Shown here piece after piece: positions 14,203 to 23,066 of a stretch of DNA of 31,220 nt (positions are counted from its first letter, which is position 1; the number at the start of each line of letters is the position of its first letter). Under the pieces are notes generated by a model that was given only the letters and a program-made list of their open reading frames with translations, had not been told where the DNA came from and searched no databases. This DNA is from a virus: the IMG/VR virus record IMGVR_UViG_3300037502_001781, positions 1 through 31,220 of that record. The stretch is one strand, 5' to 3'. Position numbers and translations under genes: made by a program.

Positions 14203-15486
14203 ATGGCCGCTTCGCTCAACAAGCTTCAGGACCGGGCCGCCGCTGTGGCTGCCATGCTCGACGACCTGTCCAAGGTCGAGGACCGCACCGAGGCCCAGGT
14301 GGCCGAGGTCGAGAAGCTGACGGCCGAGGCGTCTGAGCTCGAGCAGCGGCTCGCTCACGAAACCGCCATCGCCGAGAAGATCGCCAGCCTTCGTGGCAAG
14401 GTCGCCGCCGCTGGCAAGCCGGTGGCCGTCGAGGCCGAGGCTCCCGTTACCCGCAAGGTGCAGCACGTCGGCCGGGTCCGTGGCTTCGCGTCGGCTGACG
14501 AGGCCGAGGTCTGCGGCCGCTGGATTCGCGGCTTCCTGCTTGGCCGCACCGAGGATCGGGCGTGGTACGAGCGGAACGTCGAGAGCCGGGCGCTGTCGAG
14601 CAACGACAACGCCAAGGGTGCTGTGTTTATCCCTGAGTCCTTTGCCGCCACCGTGATCCGGCTGGTCGACCAGTACTCGGCGATCCCCCAGCAGGCCAAC
14701 GTCATCCCGATGTCGGGCAATACGCTCTACATCCCGCGTCGGACGGGCGGCAACACGGCGTACTTCGTCAGTGACAACAGCGAGACGACCGCCAGCGACA
14801 TGGCGACCGACAACGTGCTGCTGTCCACGAAGGATTGCCGCGTGGCGACCCGCGTGCCGAACAGCCTGATCGAAGACTCGGTCATCGACCTGGCTGGGCT
14901 GGTGGCTCAGGAGTTCGCCCTGGCCCTGAGTCGCAAGATTGACGACGCCGGCTTCGCGGGTGACGGCACCTCGACCCACGGCGGCATCCGTGGGATTCAG
15001 TGGCGGTTCGAGAATGAGTCGCTCGCCGGCGAGGTCGACTCGGGCGAGAGCTCGCTGTCGGCCCTCACGATCGACGACTTCGCCGAGACCATCGGCAAGC
15101 TGCCGAGCTACGCCCGCGCGTCTGCCGCCTGGTACGTGACTCCGCAGGTGTACAGCACCTGCATGCTGCCGCTGGCCCTCGACAAGGCGGCCTCGGCTGC
15201 CGAGCTCGCTGCCGGTGCGGTTGAGACCCGATTCATGGGATATCCAGTTTTTTACAACAACTCGATGCGGACGGCCCCGACCAGCGACCAGGTCATCGCC
15301 CTCTTCGGCGACCTGCGGATGAGCACCCACTTCGGCCTGCGGTCGCAGATCGCCGTGCGTGCCTCGACCGACCGCTACATCGAGTTCGATCAGACGTACT
15401 TCCAGGCGATGGCCCGGTTCGACATCGTCACCTCGGACATCGGTGACGGCACCACGGCTGGCCCTGTCGTCTCGCTGCGGCTCTGA
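14203..15486 (+). CDS. Major capsid protein (HK97 fold)
   Basis: ATG 14203 (MAASLNKLQDRAAAVAAML) is preceded by GGGAG at 14190-14194; GTG 14194 is the alternative. The 427-residue product starts with a long charged coiled coil (about residues 1-75), the delta-domain type used as internal scaffold. The HK97 fold follows: AVFIPESFAATVIRLVDQYS, NVIPMSGNTLYIPRRTGG, an E-loop region, and a C-terminal IEFDQTYFQAMARFDIVTSD. The protease upstream probably removes the N-terminal part. Its leader is highly structured. Confidence 0.93.
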   Translation: MAASLNKLQDRAAAVAAMLDDLSKVEDRTEAQVAEVEKLTAEASELEQRLAHETAIAEKIASLRGKVAAAGKPVAVEAEAPVTRKVQHVGRVRGFASADEAEVCGRWIRGFLLGRTEDRAWYERNVESRALSSNDNAKGAVFIPESFAATVIRLVDQYSAIPQQANVIPMSGNTLYIPRRTGGNTAYFVSDNSETTASDMATDNVLLSTKDCRVATRVPNSLIEDSVIDLAGLVAQEFALALSRKIDDAGFAGDGTSTHGGIRGIQWRFENESLAGEVDSGESSLSALTIDDFAETIGKLPSYARASAAWYVTPQVYSTCMLPLALDKAASAAELAAGAVETRFMGYPVFYNNSMRTAPTSDQVIALFGDLRMSTHFGLRSQIAVRASTDRYIEFDQTYFQAMARFDIVTSDIGDGTTAGPVVSLRL

Positions 15487-15521
15487 CACACCTGACTGAT
15501 TCACAAGGAGAGACCCTGACC

Positions 15522-15977
15522 ATGAACCCCGTTGCCAACAGCCGTAGTGTCGTGAGCCTGTCGGCCGCCGCTGGCGTTGCCTCTGCCGGAACCCACACGG
15601 TTGCCATTGACTGCCTGGGCTTCGACTCCGTGAGCATCGACGTCGGCTATCGGTCGATCGCCCACACCTCGGCCCCTGCCGTTGTCAGCGTCCAGCACAG
15701 CGACACGGACGGCTCCTACGGGGCCATTTCTGGTCTGGTGCAGGGCACCGACTACACGGTCGGTGGCGTGGCCAACACGGCCACGGTCAACGTCACGCGG
15801 TTCAACCTGTCCACGAAGGATCTGAAGCGGTACCTGCAGGTGTCCGTGACGCCCAGTGCGTCGGCCACCGCGAATGCCAGCAACAACACCATCGTGGTGG
15901 CGGCCCGTCTCGGCAAGGGCGAGAAGGGCTCGGCGAACGCGGCCGACGCGAACGTCACGACGTTCGTGAGCAAGTGA
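15522..15977 (+). CDS. Probable capsid decoration or stabilising protein
   Basis: The 151-residue product directly follows the capsid gene, with AAGGAGAG upstream. It is beta-rich with low charge: HTVAIDCLGFDSVSIDVGYR, VSVQHSDTDGSYGAISGL and TIVVAARLGKGEKGSANAAD. Proteins of this type and place usually bind the capsid surface. The family is not identified. Confidence 0.6.
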   Translation: MNPVANSRSVVSLSAAAGVASAGTHTVAIDCLGFDSVSIDVGYRSIAHTSAPAVVSVQHSDTDGSYGAISGLVQGTDYTVGGVANTATVNVTRFNLSTKDLKRYLQVSVTPSASATANASNNTIVVAARLGKGEKGSANAADANVTTFVSK

Positions 15978-16019
15978 TCACTGGCTGATTGACGACTACT
16001 CCAACCAGAGGAGGATGCC

Positions 16020-16787
16020 GTGGGCGCGGCGTCACCTGTGGCGGGCGTGAAGCCTGCCGTGCTTGACACTGGCTCCGGTCCAGTGCGTGTCATGTGTGCC
16101 ATGTCCGTGCCTCGGCTCGGCTGGCAGGATCACATGTTCTGCTGGCCTCGTGGCCTCATCCCGTACGGCATCTCGCCGGTACGTCTTGAGGGTGCCTTCT
16201 GGGGCCAATGCTTGGAACGTGTGCTCACCGACATGGTCGAGATTGGCGACGATTCCAAGGCACCGCCGCTGTGGATTCTGACGCTCGACTACGACACGAT
16301 CTTCGAGGCAGATGCGGTGCCCCGCCTGCTGCAGTACGCCACGGCTAGCGACTACGACGTCGTGGCGGCGTTGCAGATGAAGCGTCGCACGGACGAGCCG
16401 CTGTTCACAATGGCGGCGACCAACGGCGAGCGGATGGCCGAGGCCCCGCGTGACTGGTTCATCCTGCACAACATCGTGAAAGCCAACACGGCACACTTCG
16501 GATTCACGATGATTAGGGCAGCGGCACTCAAGCGAATGCCGCACCCGTGGTTCTTGGGCAAGCCCGACAAGGAAGGGAAGTGGGGGCCAGAGCGGATCGA
16601 CGACGACATCCACTTCTGGCAGGTCGCTGAGAAGGCTGGCGTGAAGGCAGGCGTCTGCACGCGGGTGTGCATCGGCCACGCCGAGGTGCAGTTCAAGTGG
16701 CCCGACCAGAACATGCGTGGGCTTGTGCAGCATCCGGGTGATTTCTGGGACCGTGGCGGCAAGCCGCCGGAAAAGGTGTGGCAATGA
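16020..16787 (+). CDS. Glycosyltransferase-like protein inside the head operon
   Basis: GTG 16020 lies 5 nt after AGGAGGA. The 255-residue product has the GT-A core: VRVMCAMSVPRLGW, PPLWILTLDYDTIFEADAVP with D90-Y-D92 as DxD motif, DVVAALQMKRR, and a late DDDIHFWQVAEKAG block. It resembles family-2-like transferases. Its place between a capsid-surface protein and head-tail connector genes is unusual and suggests that the acceptor is a virion protein. The acceptor cannot be read from sequence. Confidence 0.7.
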   Translation: MGAASPVAGVKPAVLDTGSGPVRVMCAMSVPRLGWQDHMFCWPRGLIPYGISPVRLEGAFWGQCLERVLTDMVEIGDDSKAPPLWILTLDYDTIFEADAVPRLLQYATASDYDVVAALQMKRRTDEPLFTMAATNGERMAEAPRDWFILHNIVKANTAHFGFTMIRAAALKRMPHPWFLGKPDKEGKWGPERIDDDIHFWQVAEKAGVKAGVCTRVCIGHAEVQFKWPDQNMRGLVQHPGDFWDRGGKPPEKVWQ

Positions 16788-17014
16788 TTGAGACGGCACA
16801 GGTGCGGTTTCGCCGGCCATACAAGGCGTACAAGACTGGCCGCGTCTACACATTCTCCAAGGGCGTGGCTCGCTCGCTCGAGCTGTTCGGCAAGGCTGAC
16901 ATCGTGCGGCAGCCAGTGATTGAGTTCGCCACGGCCCCGGAGCCCGAGCCGGTTGAGCGTGCCGTTGCGCCGGTCGCCAGGGCTCCTCGAGGCCGGAGGA
17001 AGAAAGCCATATGA
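16784..17014 (+). CDS. Small basic-tailed protein of the head module
   Basis: ATG 16784 overlaps the transferase stop as ATGA; the product has 76 residues. The first half holds strands (AQVRFRRPYKAYKTGRVYTF); the second half is a Pro/Glu/Ala stretch ending in RGRRKKAI. Short proteins with this layout are common next to head-tail connectors. Function is unknown. Confidence 0.55.
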   Translation: MIETAQVRFRRPYKAYKTGRVYTFSKGVARSLELFGKADIVRQPVIEFATAPEPEPVERAVAPVARAPRGRRKKAI

Positions 17015-17664
17015 GCCTGTTCTATCGGGGCACAATCGCGAGCCAGTACCGCAGCCTAGTGGTCAGCGCAGCTAGTGCCGATGCTGACCGTCCGGTCAGC
17101 GTGGCTGACGCCAAGGAGCACCTGCGAGTAGTCGATACGACCGATGACGACACGTACATCGGTCTGTTGATCGACGCTGCAACCACCTGGTGCGAGGACT
17201 ACTGCGACCGCACATTCGCCGACAAATCGTACACCGTGGCGTTCGATGACTTTTTCGGGACACGCATTGAGCTACCGCGCCCGCCAGTGCGATTGAACGC
17301 GAATGCCGCGAGCGCCACGGTGACTATCTCGTATGTGGACACTGGCGGTGCAACGCAGGCGATGACGTGGGCCCAGTCTGGCACGCAGAACTTTCGGCTA
17401 GACCGGGACCACGTGCCGGCATTGATCTATCCCACGTACCTCAACGTGTGGCCGAGCGTGCGGGTTGATGACAAGAGCGTGCAGATCACGTACCTGGCCG
17501 GCTACGGCGGGGCGGCCTACGTGCCAAAGCCTGCGGTACATGCCATCAAGATGCTGGTGGGTCACTGGTACGCAAACCGTGAGGCTGTGGGGAACGTCGG
17601 AGACAACGTGCCGCTTGGCGTGGCCGCCCTGCTCGAGCCCCTGAAGTGGAAGCAGTACGCATGA
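17011..17664 (+). CDS. Head-tail connector (gp6-like, phiE125 gp8 type)
   Basis: The 217-residue product has the typical connector order. SVADAKEHLRVVDTTDDDTY is followed by LLIDAATTWCEDYCDRTF, a beta region, and a C-terminal helix (VPKPAVHAIKMLVGHWYANR, then VPLGVAALLEPLKW). Connectors of this type form a ring below the portal and close the head after packaging. It starts with ATGA overlap and overlaps the next gene. Confidence 0.85.
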   Translation: MSLFYRGTIASQYRSLVVSAASADADRPVSVADAKEHLRVVDTTDDDTYIGLLIDAATTWCEDYCDRTFADKSYTVAFDDFFGTRIELPRPPVRLNANAASATVTISYVDTGGATQAMTWAQSGTQNFRLDRDHVPALIYPTYLNVWPSVRVDDKSVQITYLAGYGGAAYVPKPAVHAIKMLVGHWYANREAVGNVGDNVPLGVAALLEPLKWKQYA

Positions 17665-18062
17665 GCATCGAAGGCCGTATTGCCATCGACGTGAACTTTT
17701 CTGACTCTTCTGACGCCGCCGGCGTGCAGTCGCTCAAGAAGATTTCGCTTACTGACACGGACAGTTACACAGTTGGAAAGGTCGCGCTGTTTACCGGAAC
17801 GTGCGGCACTGAAACCGTTACGCTCGTCAACGACGGTGCGACTACCTACAAGGACGCTGCTGGTTCAGCAGTAACGTTCTCCGCTGTTAAGCGTTGTGCG
17901 GCTCAGGCTGTCGGAACCAATGCCGTCGTCTACGACGGTGCTTTTAACACTGTTGTATGCACTCCAAGTGATGTGTGCGTATTCACTCCTGCCACCAAGA
18001 CAGTGACAGTCAATACGCAGTCTGGGACTGCCTCATACACCGTTGTTGTCTACGGGACGTGA
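17661..18062 (+). CDS. Beta-rich hypothetical protein of the connector block
   Basis: ATG 17661 overlaps the connector stop as ATGA; the frame start at 17646 is rejected. The 133-residue product is strand-rich with many Thr and Val and several Cys residues (VALFTGTCGTETVTLVNDGA, and TPATKTVTVNTQSGTASYTV). Third-position GC is lower than in neighbours by eye, so it may be a later arrival. It is probably a minor virion protein. Confidence 0.5.
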   Translation: MSIEGRIAIDVNFSDSSDAAGVQSLKKISLTDTDSYTVGKVALFTGTCGTETVTLVNDGATTYKDAAGSAVTFSAVKRCAAQAVGTNAVVYDGAFNTVVCTPSDVCVFTPATKTVTVNTQSGTASYTVVVYGT

Positions 18063-18065
18063 GCC

Positions 18066-18386
18066 ATGCTGAGAGCCGGCATCATGGACCAGATGGCCGA
18101 GATTCAGACGCCTACCGAGGGCGTCAACAGCATCGGCGAGCCGACATTTACCTACTCGGCTTTCGCCACCAGGTGGATTGCCCTGCTGCCGCTGTCTGGC
18201 GCTGAGCGGGTGGCCAGCCTGCAGAACGAGGGCACGGTGACGCACCGGGTACGGCTGCGGTACACGCCCGGCCTCAAGCCCAAGATGCGGCTGGTCAGCG
18301 AGGGCCGCACGTTTGAGATCGACTCAGTGGTCGAGCGTGGCCGCCGCCAGGAGCACGAGCTGCTGGTCACGGAGGTCGTGGACTGA
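18066..18386 (+). CDS. Head-tail adaptor (stopper-type)
   Basis: The 106-residue product matches head-closure/adaptor proteins of SPP1 gp16 type. It starts MLRAGIMDQMAEIQTPTEG and contains WIALLPLSGAERVASLQNEG. After that come THRVRLRYTPGLKPKMRLV and FEIDSVVERGRRQEHELLV. This is the small beta-barrel that joins the connector to the tail. The gene overlaps the next by one base. Confidence 0.85.
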   Translation: MLRAGIMDQMAEIQTPTEGVNSIGEPTFTYSAFATRWIALLPLSGAERVASLQNEGTVTHRVRLRYTPGLKPKMRLVSEGRTFEIDSVVERGRRQEHELLVTEVVD

Positions 18387-18979
18387 TGGCTGTGCAGCTG
18401 GGCATGTCGGTTGACGGCGTAAAGGAAGTCTTGCAAGGCTTCCAGGCGTTGCCAGTTGGCCTACAGCGAAAGTACTTGCGGGCGTCGGTCAACAAGGTAA
18501 CCAAGCCGTACATCCAGCCCGTAAAGGCCCTGATCGCTCGAGGCCCGACCGGCAACCTCAAGCGGTCGGTGGGCGTCATTACTGAGGCCAAGGTCAAGGG
18601 CCGCACCCAGACCGCCGTGCTCGGCTTCCGCCGTGGCGACAAGGGCGGCATGAACGGCAGCAAGTCGGGCTACCACGCCTGGTGGATCGAGAACGGCGTC
18701 AAGACGCGGACGCCCAAGAACGGCCGGGCACTCAAGGTGCCCATGTCCATGGCCAAGAAATACAAGTACCTCATGGGCAAGGTGGCCCTGATCGGCGGCG
18801 ACGACGGCGGCAGGGTGTTCTTCCGCCAGGTGCGTGGCTTCGCCGGCACTGGAAAGTTCGCAGCGTGGGCTGACCAGACGCTGCCGAGCATCCGCGACGC
18901 CCTGCAGACCGAGCTGGTCAGTGCCTTGGCAAAGGCTGAGGCTGAGGCCATGCGGCGAGCCGCCAAGAGGATGAAATAG
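18386..18979 (+). CDS. HK97 gp10-like tail component
   Basis: The 197-residue product has the gp10-type features: an N-terminal helix (VKEVLQGFQALPVGLQRKYL), the segment RGPTGNLKRSVGV, and YHAWWIENGVKTR typical of the family, with a long C-terminal helix. It should sit at the head-tail junction and be needed for tail completion. Order adaptor, gp10-like, then gp11-like is standard. Confidence 0.8.
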   Translation: MAVQLGMSVDGVKEVLQGFQALPVGLQRKYLRASVNKVTKPYIQPVKALIARGPTGNLKRSVGVITEAKVKGRTQTAVLGFRRGDKGGMNGSKSGYHAWWIENGVKTRTPKNGRALKVPMSMAKKYKYLMGKVALIGGDDGGRVFFRQVRGFAGTGKFAAWADQTLPSIRDALQTELVSALAKAEAEAMRRAAKRMK

Positions 18980-19392
18980 TGGCCACCGTCACCCATATCG
19001 ACGAGTCTCTGTTGCAGGTACTGACGGCCGACGCCGAAGTCGCCATGCAGGCCGGCAGCCGCATCTACCAGGTGCAGGCCCCGCAGGGCACGGCCTTCCC
19101 GTGCATCGTGTTCAATCGGGACTCGCAGCTGAAGACGCCGTTCACGCACATGCTCGGGGCCGGGGATCTCATCCGGGCCACGTACACGTTTTCGTGCATA
19201 TCAGACAACCTGCTCGAGGTGCGAAACCTCGCTCGGGCCGTCAAGGCAGCCCTACAATACAAGAGCACGTCTGCCATTCGGCTGGCGTCCTGCGTGAGCG
19301 AGGACGACCAAACGGAGCCGGCAGCGAGCGGGGAGCAGCTCCCCATCTACCGCACGGATTTGGCAGTAGAAGTCACATACAGTGAACCCTGA
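18979..19392 (+). CDS. Tail completion protein (DUF3168-like)
   Basis: GTG 18979 overlaps the preceding TAG. The 137-residue product shows the family layout: a starting helix (ESLLQVLTADAEVAMQAGSR), IYQVQAPQGTAFPCIVFN, TYTFSCISDNLLEVRNLARA, and the C-terminal strand YRTDLAVEVTYSEP. It caps the tail tube at the head side in related phages. Confidence 0.78.
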   Translation: MATVTHIDESLLQVLTADAEVAMQAGSRIYQVQAPQGTAFPCIVFNRDSQLKTPFTHMLGAGDLIRATYTFSCISDNLLEVRNLARAVKAALQYKSTSAIRLASCVSEDDQTEPAASGEQLPIYRTDLAVEVTYSEP

Positions 19393-19409
19393 GCAGGGAG
19401 GCTCAGACC

Positions 19410-19817
19410 ATGAATGACATTGGGCAGGGCACGTACGTCACTTTCGGCACTGTTGTTGGGACTGCAACGTCTAACTACAGAGTGAACAGCATTTCGCTAG
19501 GTGGCGTCTCGCGCGATGTGGTCGATGCCTCCCACCTCCTAACTGTAGGAGGCAAGGAGTTTATCGGCAGCGAGTTCTACGACCCAGGCGAGTTGACTCT
19601 TGAGATTCACCACGACCCGTCGATCAACCCTGTGAATCTGCTGACGAACGTCAGCACGAGCCAGGTGTGCAACATCTGGTTTGCCAACGGCGGAACCTCG
19701 GTGGCTAAATGGTCCGCCTTCGGCTTTGCGTCAGCCTTTGAGGCATCGGCCCCAAAGGACGACATGATGACCGGCTCGCTGACCATCAAGTTGAGTGGCA
19801 GCCTGAACATCGGCTAG
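19410..19817 (+). CDS. Major tail tube protein
   Basis: The 135-residue product is preceded by AGGGAGG and fits the tail-tube fold: GTYVTFGTVVGTATSNYRVN, a SRDVVDASHLLTV strand pair, a loop-strand region, and the terminal SLTIKLSGSLNIG. It polymerises around the tape measure. Place between the completion protein and the tail chaperone is canonical. Confidence 0.82.
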   Translation: MNDIGQGTYVTFGTVVGTATSNYRVNSISLGGVSRDVVDASHLLTVGGKEFIGSEFYDPGELTLEIHHDPSINPVNLLTNVSTSQVCNIWFANGGTSVAKWSAFGFASAFEASAPKDDMMTGSLTIKLSGSLNIG

Positions 19818-19836
19818 TCAGCAGGAGGCGCGGACT

Positions 19837-20187
19837 GTGGCTCTGACACGTGAGCAGATCAAGGCCAAGCGTGGCGTGCGGCCACGTGTGCCAGTAGAGG
19901 TGCCAGAACTGGGCACCGTCTACGTCGCCAAAATGACCGCCAAAGACCGCGATGCTTTCGAGCAGATGGTCACTGGCGGGAAGATTGGCGGCGTCAACCT
20001 GACCAACATCCGGGCGAGGTTCGTCGCCCTGGTGTGCGTCAACGAGGACGGCACCAAGATGTTTGAGGACGCCGATGCCGATTGGATCGGCGAGCTCGAC
20101 ACGGACATCGTGCAGGCCATCGTCGACGAAGGCTTCAAGCTCAACGGCATCGGCGGCAACGCTCTGGAGGACGCCACAAAAAACTAG
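19837..20187 (+). CDS. Tail assembly chaperone (gpG-like)
   Basis: GTG 19837 has AGGAGG 8 nt upstream. The 116-residue product (LTREQIKAKRGVRPRVPVEV near the start, YVAKMTAKDRDAFEQ later) has the form of gpG-type chaperones that hold the tape measure before tube assembly. The gene ends in the slippery sequence A-AAA-AAC followed at once by TAG, so part of the ribosomes can shift back one base and make a longer fusion. Confidence 0.8.
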   Translation: MALTREQIKAKRGVRPRVPVEVPELGTVYVAKMTAKDRDAFEQMVTGGKIGGVNLTNIRARFVALVCVNEDGTKMFEDADADWIGELDTDIVQAIVDEGFKLNGIGGNALEDATKN

Positions 20188-20492
20188 AGCGCCGCCCGAT
20201 CATCCTCTTCCTGTACCGCCTGGCCCTGAAGCTCGGCATCTGGAACGTCGAAGATCCGGGCGGCCTGGCTGAAACGATGAGCGTCGACCAGTTGTACGGC
20301 TGGATGGCGGCTTTCACGTTAATGCCGTGGGGCGACGAGTGGCTTAGGGACGCGGTACTCATGGCACAGCAGTACAACGCCAACCGTCCCAAGGGAAAGC
20401 CGGCTCTGAAGCCGTGGGACTTCATGCCGATCGAGCAGCGTCCACAGTCGCAAGACGAAATGTGGCGAATCCTCCAGCAGGTGAGGACGTAA
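19837..20492 (+). CDS. Tail assembly chaperone fusion (gpGT-like) by -1 frameshift
   Basis: The reading frame shifts at 20178-20184 and continues as KKLERRPIILFLYRLALKLG, ending near WRILQQVRT at TAA 20492; total about 218 residues. The added domain is helical and has no good start of its own. Its coding track begins exactly at the shift site. Lambda-like phages make the G and GT proteins at a fixed ratio to build the tail, and a -1 shift just before the tape measure gene is the conserved layout. Confidence 0.78.
20178..20184 (+). promoter_or_regulatory. Slippery heptamer A-AAA-AAC for -1 frameshifting
   Basis: The zero-frame codons are ACA AAA AAC TAG. Both tRNAs can re-pair after a one-base backward slip, and the stop codon follows directly. 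The new frame leads into the T-domain. Confidence 0.8.
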
Positions 20493-20495
20493 GCC

Positions 20496-22097
20496 ATGGC
20501 TGCCAAAAACTTCGGCCGCGTAAACGTCTCGATCACCGCCAGCACCGGCGGGCTGACGGCTGGCCTGAGCCGTGCCGGCAAGCAGCTCGCCGGCTTTTCG
20601 TCGTCTGTCGGTGGCATGAATGGCAGCTTGGCTGCACTCAGTGCCCAAGTCTCCGACGGAAGCGTGTTGTTTTCGGACGTTAGCGGTCTGCTGGGGACTG
20701 TGGCGCTGTCATTTAAAAACGGCGCTCTCGCTACGCATCTGTTTCGCGGCTCACTTCAACTTCTCATCGTGACGATTAAGGCTTTGCTAATACCGCTAGC
20801 CATAGTGACATCAGTCACATCATTTTTTTCTGCTCTAGGTTCAGCGGCTAGCGACCTAGATGAGGCGTCCAAGTCGGCGCGTCGTCTTGGCATGTCGATG
20901 ACGACTTTTCAGAACCTAAGCCAGCTAGCCGGAGAAGCTGGCGTCAGCGTCGGACAGATGTCGGGCTTGCTGACGGTAATGACTCGCAATCTTGGCAACT
21001 TAACCAACGGAAGCGCGTCGGCACAGAAAGCATTCGGTGCCCTTGGCCTGACGCTCTCTGACTTGCAGGGCCTGTCTCCAGAACGACAGTTCGAGCTCAT
21101 CTCGCAACGCATCATGGCGTTGCCTACCGCAGCCGAGCGGACGACTGCGGCCATGGCAATCTTTGGCCGCCAGGGCGCTGCGGCCATGGGCCTCATATCC
21201 GACGTGGCTGGCGGTGCCTATTCGGACATTGCCAAGCTGCGTGAGCAGCTCGGCCTCAACTTGACCGACTCACAGGTCAAGGGCATTGAGATGATGAACG
21301 ATGCCATCGGCCGCACGTCGCTCGTGTTCCAAGGCTTTATCAACCAGTTTTTGGCAGGTCTGGCTCCTGCCATCACCACGGTCGCCAACCTGTTTGTGAA
21401 GTTTTTCTCCGAGAACGCTAGCGGGTTCAGCATCGCAAAAACGCTGGCCGATTTCCTCACCGCCGCCATACGGAATATCGCAGGTGCGGTCACGTTCCTG
21501 TACGGAGCCTTTCAGGTTCTCTCGTCCTTTGTCGGTGTGTTTGTCACAGGGGCCCTCAAGGCATTTGAAGGCGTGACATGGGCGTTGCAGAACATGCTGT
21601 CAGCTATGGCAGACGCTGCGGAAGCCTTGCCTGGCTTCGACATGGGAATCGCCAGCGGACTGCGTAGCGCCGAGCAATCCGTTGCGGCCCTGTCCAACGC
21701 CGCAGGCGATGAGGCTGCCGTCTGGGGTCAGGCCGCGGCCGACAACTTTGCATCTGGCGTTCAGAACATGAGCGACCCGTTCGCGGCCTTTGACGCTGAG
21801 TTCGGCAGCGTCACGGCTCAGATGCAACAGGCTGGTGCTGCCGCTGGTACATCTGCTGGCGAGAGTATCTCAAAGCAGATCGCCGCCAGCACGCAGGCTT
21901 TGAAAGCCATCGTCGTCGGCACGTCTGACGGCGAGGCGTTCCGCAACAGCATCATGCGTGGTGCAGACCCTCGCCTCGAGGGCGACGCACAGAAGGAGAC
22001 CGCCGAGAACACTGGCGAGATGGTCGATCAGCTGGACGAGCTTAACGGCAATCTGGCTGGCTCTGGCGGGTTCGGACTCGCAACGATCACGGCATAA
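20496..22097 (+). CDS. Tape measure protein
   Basis: The 533-residue product starts with the typical FGRVNVSITASTGGLTAGLS and has long hydrophobic and helical blocks (LFRGSLQLLIVTIKALLIPL; later AIRNIAGAVTFLYGAFQVLS) and Ala-rich repeats. The segment SARRLGMSMTTFQNLSQLAG is common to phage tape measures. Tape measure length sets tail length; at about 0.15 nm per residue the tail would be near 80 nm. It follows the GT chaperone, as expected. Confidence 0.88.
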   Translation: MAAKNFGRVNVSITASTGGLTAGLSRAGKQLAGFSSSVGGMNGSLAALSAQVSDGSVLFSDVSGLLGTVALSFKNGALATHLFRGSLQLLIVTIKALLIPLAIVTSVTSFFSALGSAASDLDEASKSARRLGMSMTTFQNLSQLAGEAGVSVGQMSGLLTVMTRNLGNLTNGSASAQKAFGALGLTLSDLQGLSPERQFELISQRIMALPTAAERTTAAMAIFGRQGAAAMGLISDVAGGAYSDIAKLREQLGLNLTDSQVKGIEMMNDAIGRTSLVFQGFINQFLAGLAPAITTVANLFVKFFSENASGFSIAKTLADFLTAAIRNIAGAVTFLYGAFQVLSSFVGVFVTGALKAFEGVTWALQNMLSAMADAAEALPGFDMGIASGLRSAEQSVAALSNAAGDEAAVWGQAAADNFASGVQNMSDPFAAFDAEFGSVTAQMQQAGAAAGTSAGESISKQIAASTQALKAIVVGTSDGEAFRNSIMRGADPRLEGDAQKETAENTGEMVDQLDELNGNLAGSGGFGLATITA

Positions 22098-22099
22098 GC

Positions 22100-23056
22100 A
22101 TGGCTACCACAATCAAAGATGCCCGTGTGCTCTATTCGCTCCGTGTCACGGAGTCGAAGGGCGATAAGTCTACGGTTCAACTGTCGGCCACCGAAGACTA
22201 CTTGATTATCTGCGAGGACAAGAACCCAAGCTTTTGGGCTGTGTTGGCAGACACGACGCCGTGGCCAAACCTCGGCGGCAAGGCGCTTCCGCAGTTAGAC
22301 GACAAGCTATCTGTCAGCGGCAAAGAACTCTATGTCACATCAAGAGACTTGTCGTACTACAAGGACAACGAAAGGTCTCTTGTCCTGTCTGTGCGCTACG
22401 ATGCGAAAGACGAGGAATCAGAAGAGCCGCCTACGCCGCAAAGCACCGATCCCGAAACATGGCAACGGATCACCGTCACTAGCCAGCAGATCACAAAGCC
22501 AGCGATCGGATGGCCAACGTTCGGCGCATTGCCAGCAGAGAATGCTGACGGCGAAGGAAGCGGGGCACAAAACTCGGCCGGAGATCCTGTAGACGGCCTT
22601 GAGGAAGAGTGCTCGCTAATCAAGCTCACGTACACGAATACGCAGGTTCAGTCGCCTGTTTTCGCTGAGCTGCAGAGATACACAAACCGTTGCAACTCAA
22701 CTGAGTTTCTCGGCGGTGCCCCGTACACGGTTCGCATGGTTGGCTGGAATGCCGAGTATGACCAGAAAAACAACGTGTGGTCTGTTTCGGTAGAGTTTTT
22801 CTACAACCCAGACGAATGGAAAATCACATACTTTGACGCTGGTTACAACGAGATAGTTGACGGCGAGCGTCTTGCGATCCTCGATCTGCGCGGCAACCCT
22901 GTGAGCAAGCCTGTGCCGCTGAACGGCCAAGGACAGGCCGCACCTATTAACCCGTCGCCAACTGGCGACAATAAGCCAACAGAACCAGTCGAACTGTTTT
23001 TGTTTCCATACAAGCAGGCTGAGCTCAATCAGCTGTTCGTCAACTGCGGAATATGA
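22100..23056 (+). CDS. Tail protein (tail-tip or baseplate candidate)
   Basis: The 318-residue protein directly follows the tape measure, the place of distal tail or baseplate-hub proteins. It is strand-rich (DARVLYSLRVTESKGDKSTV; VRMVGWNAEYDQKNNVWSVS), with a central acidic linker EESEEPPTPQSTDP. No peptidase or glycosidase motif is visible. Codons are less GC-rich from here to about 24400 than in the head genes. Confidence 0.55.
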   Translation: MATTIKDARVLYSLRVTESKGDKSTVQLSATEDYLIICEDKNPSFWAVLADTTPWPNLGGKALPQLDDKLSVSGKELYVTSRDLSYYKDNERSLVLSVRYDAKDEESEEPPTPQSTDPETWQRITVTSQQITKPAIGWPTFGALPAENADGEGSGAQNSAGDPVDGLEEECSLIKLTYTNTQVQSPVFAELQRYTNRCNSTEFLGGAPYTVRMVGWNAEYDQKNNVWSVSVEFFYNPDEWKITYFDAGYNEIVDGERLAILDLRGNPVSKPVPLNGQGQAAPINPSPTGDNKPTEPVELFLFPYKQAELNQLFVNCGI

Positions 23057-23066
23057 GGATCACGAC

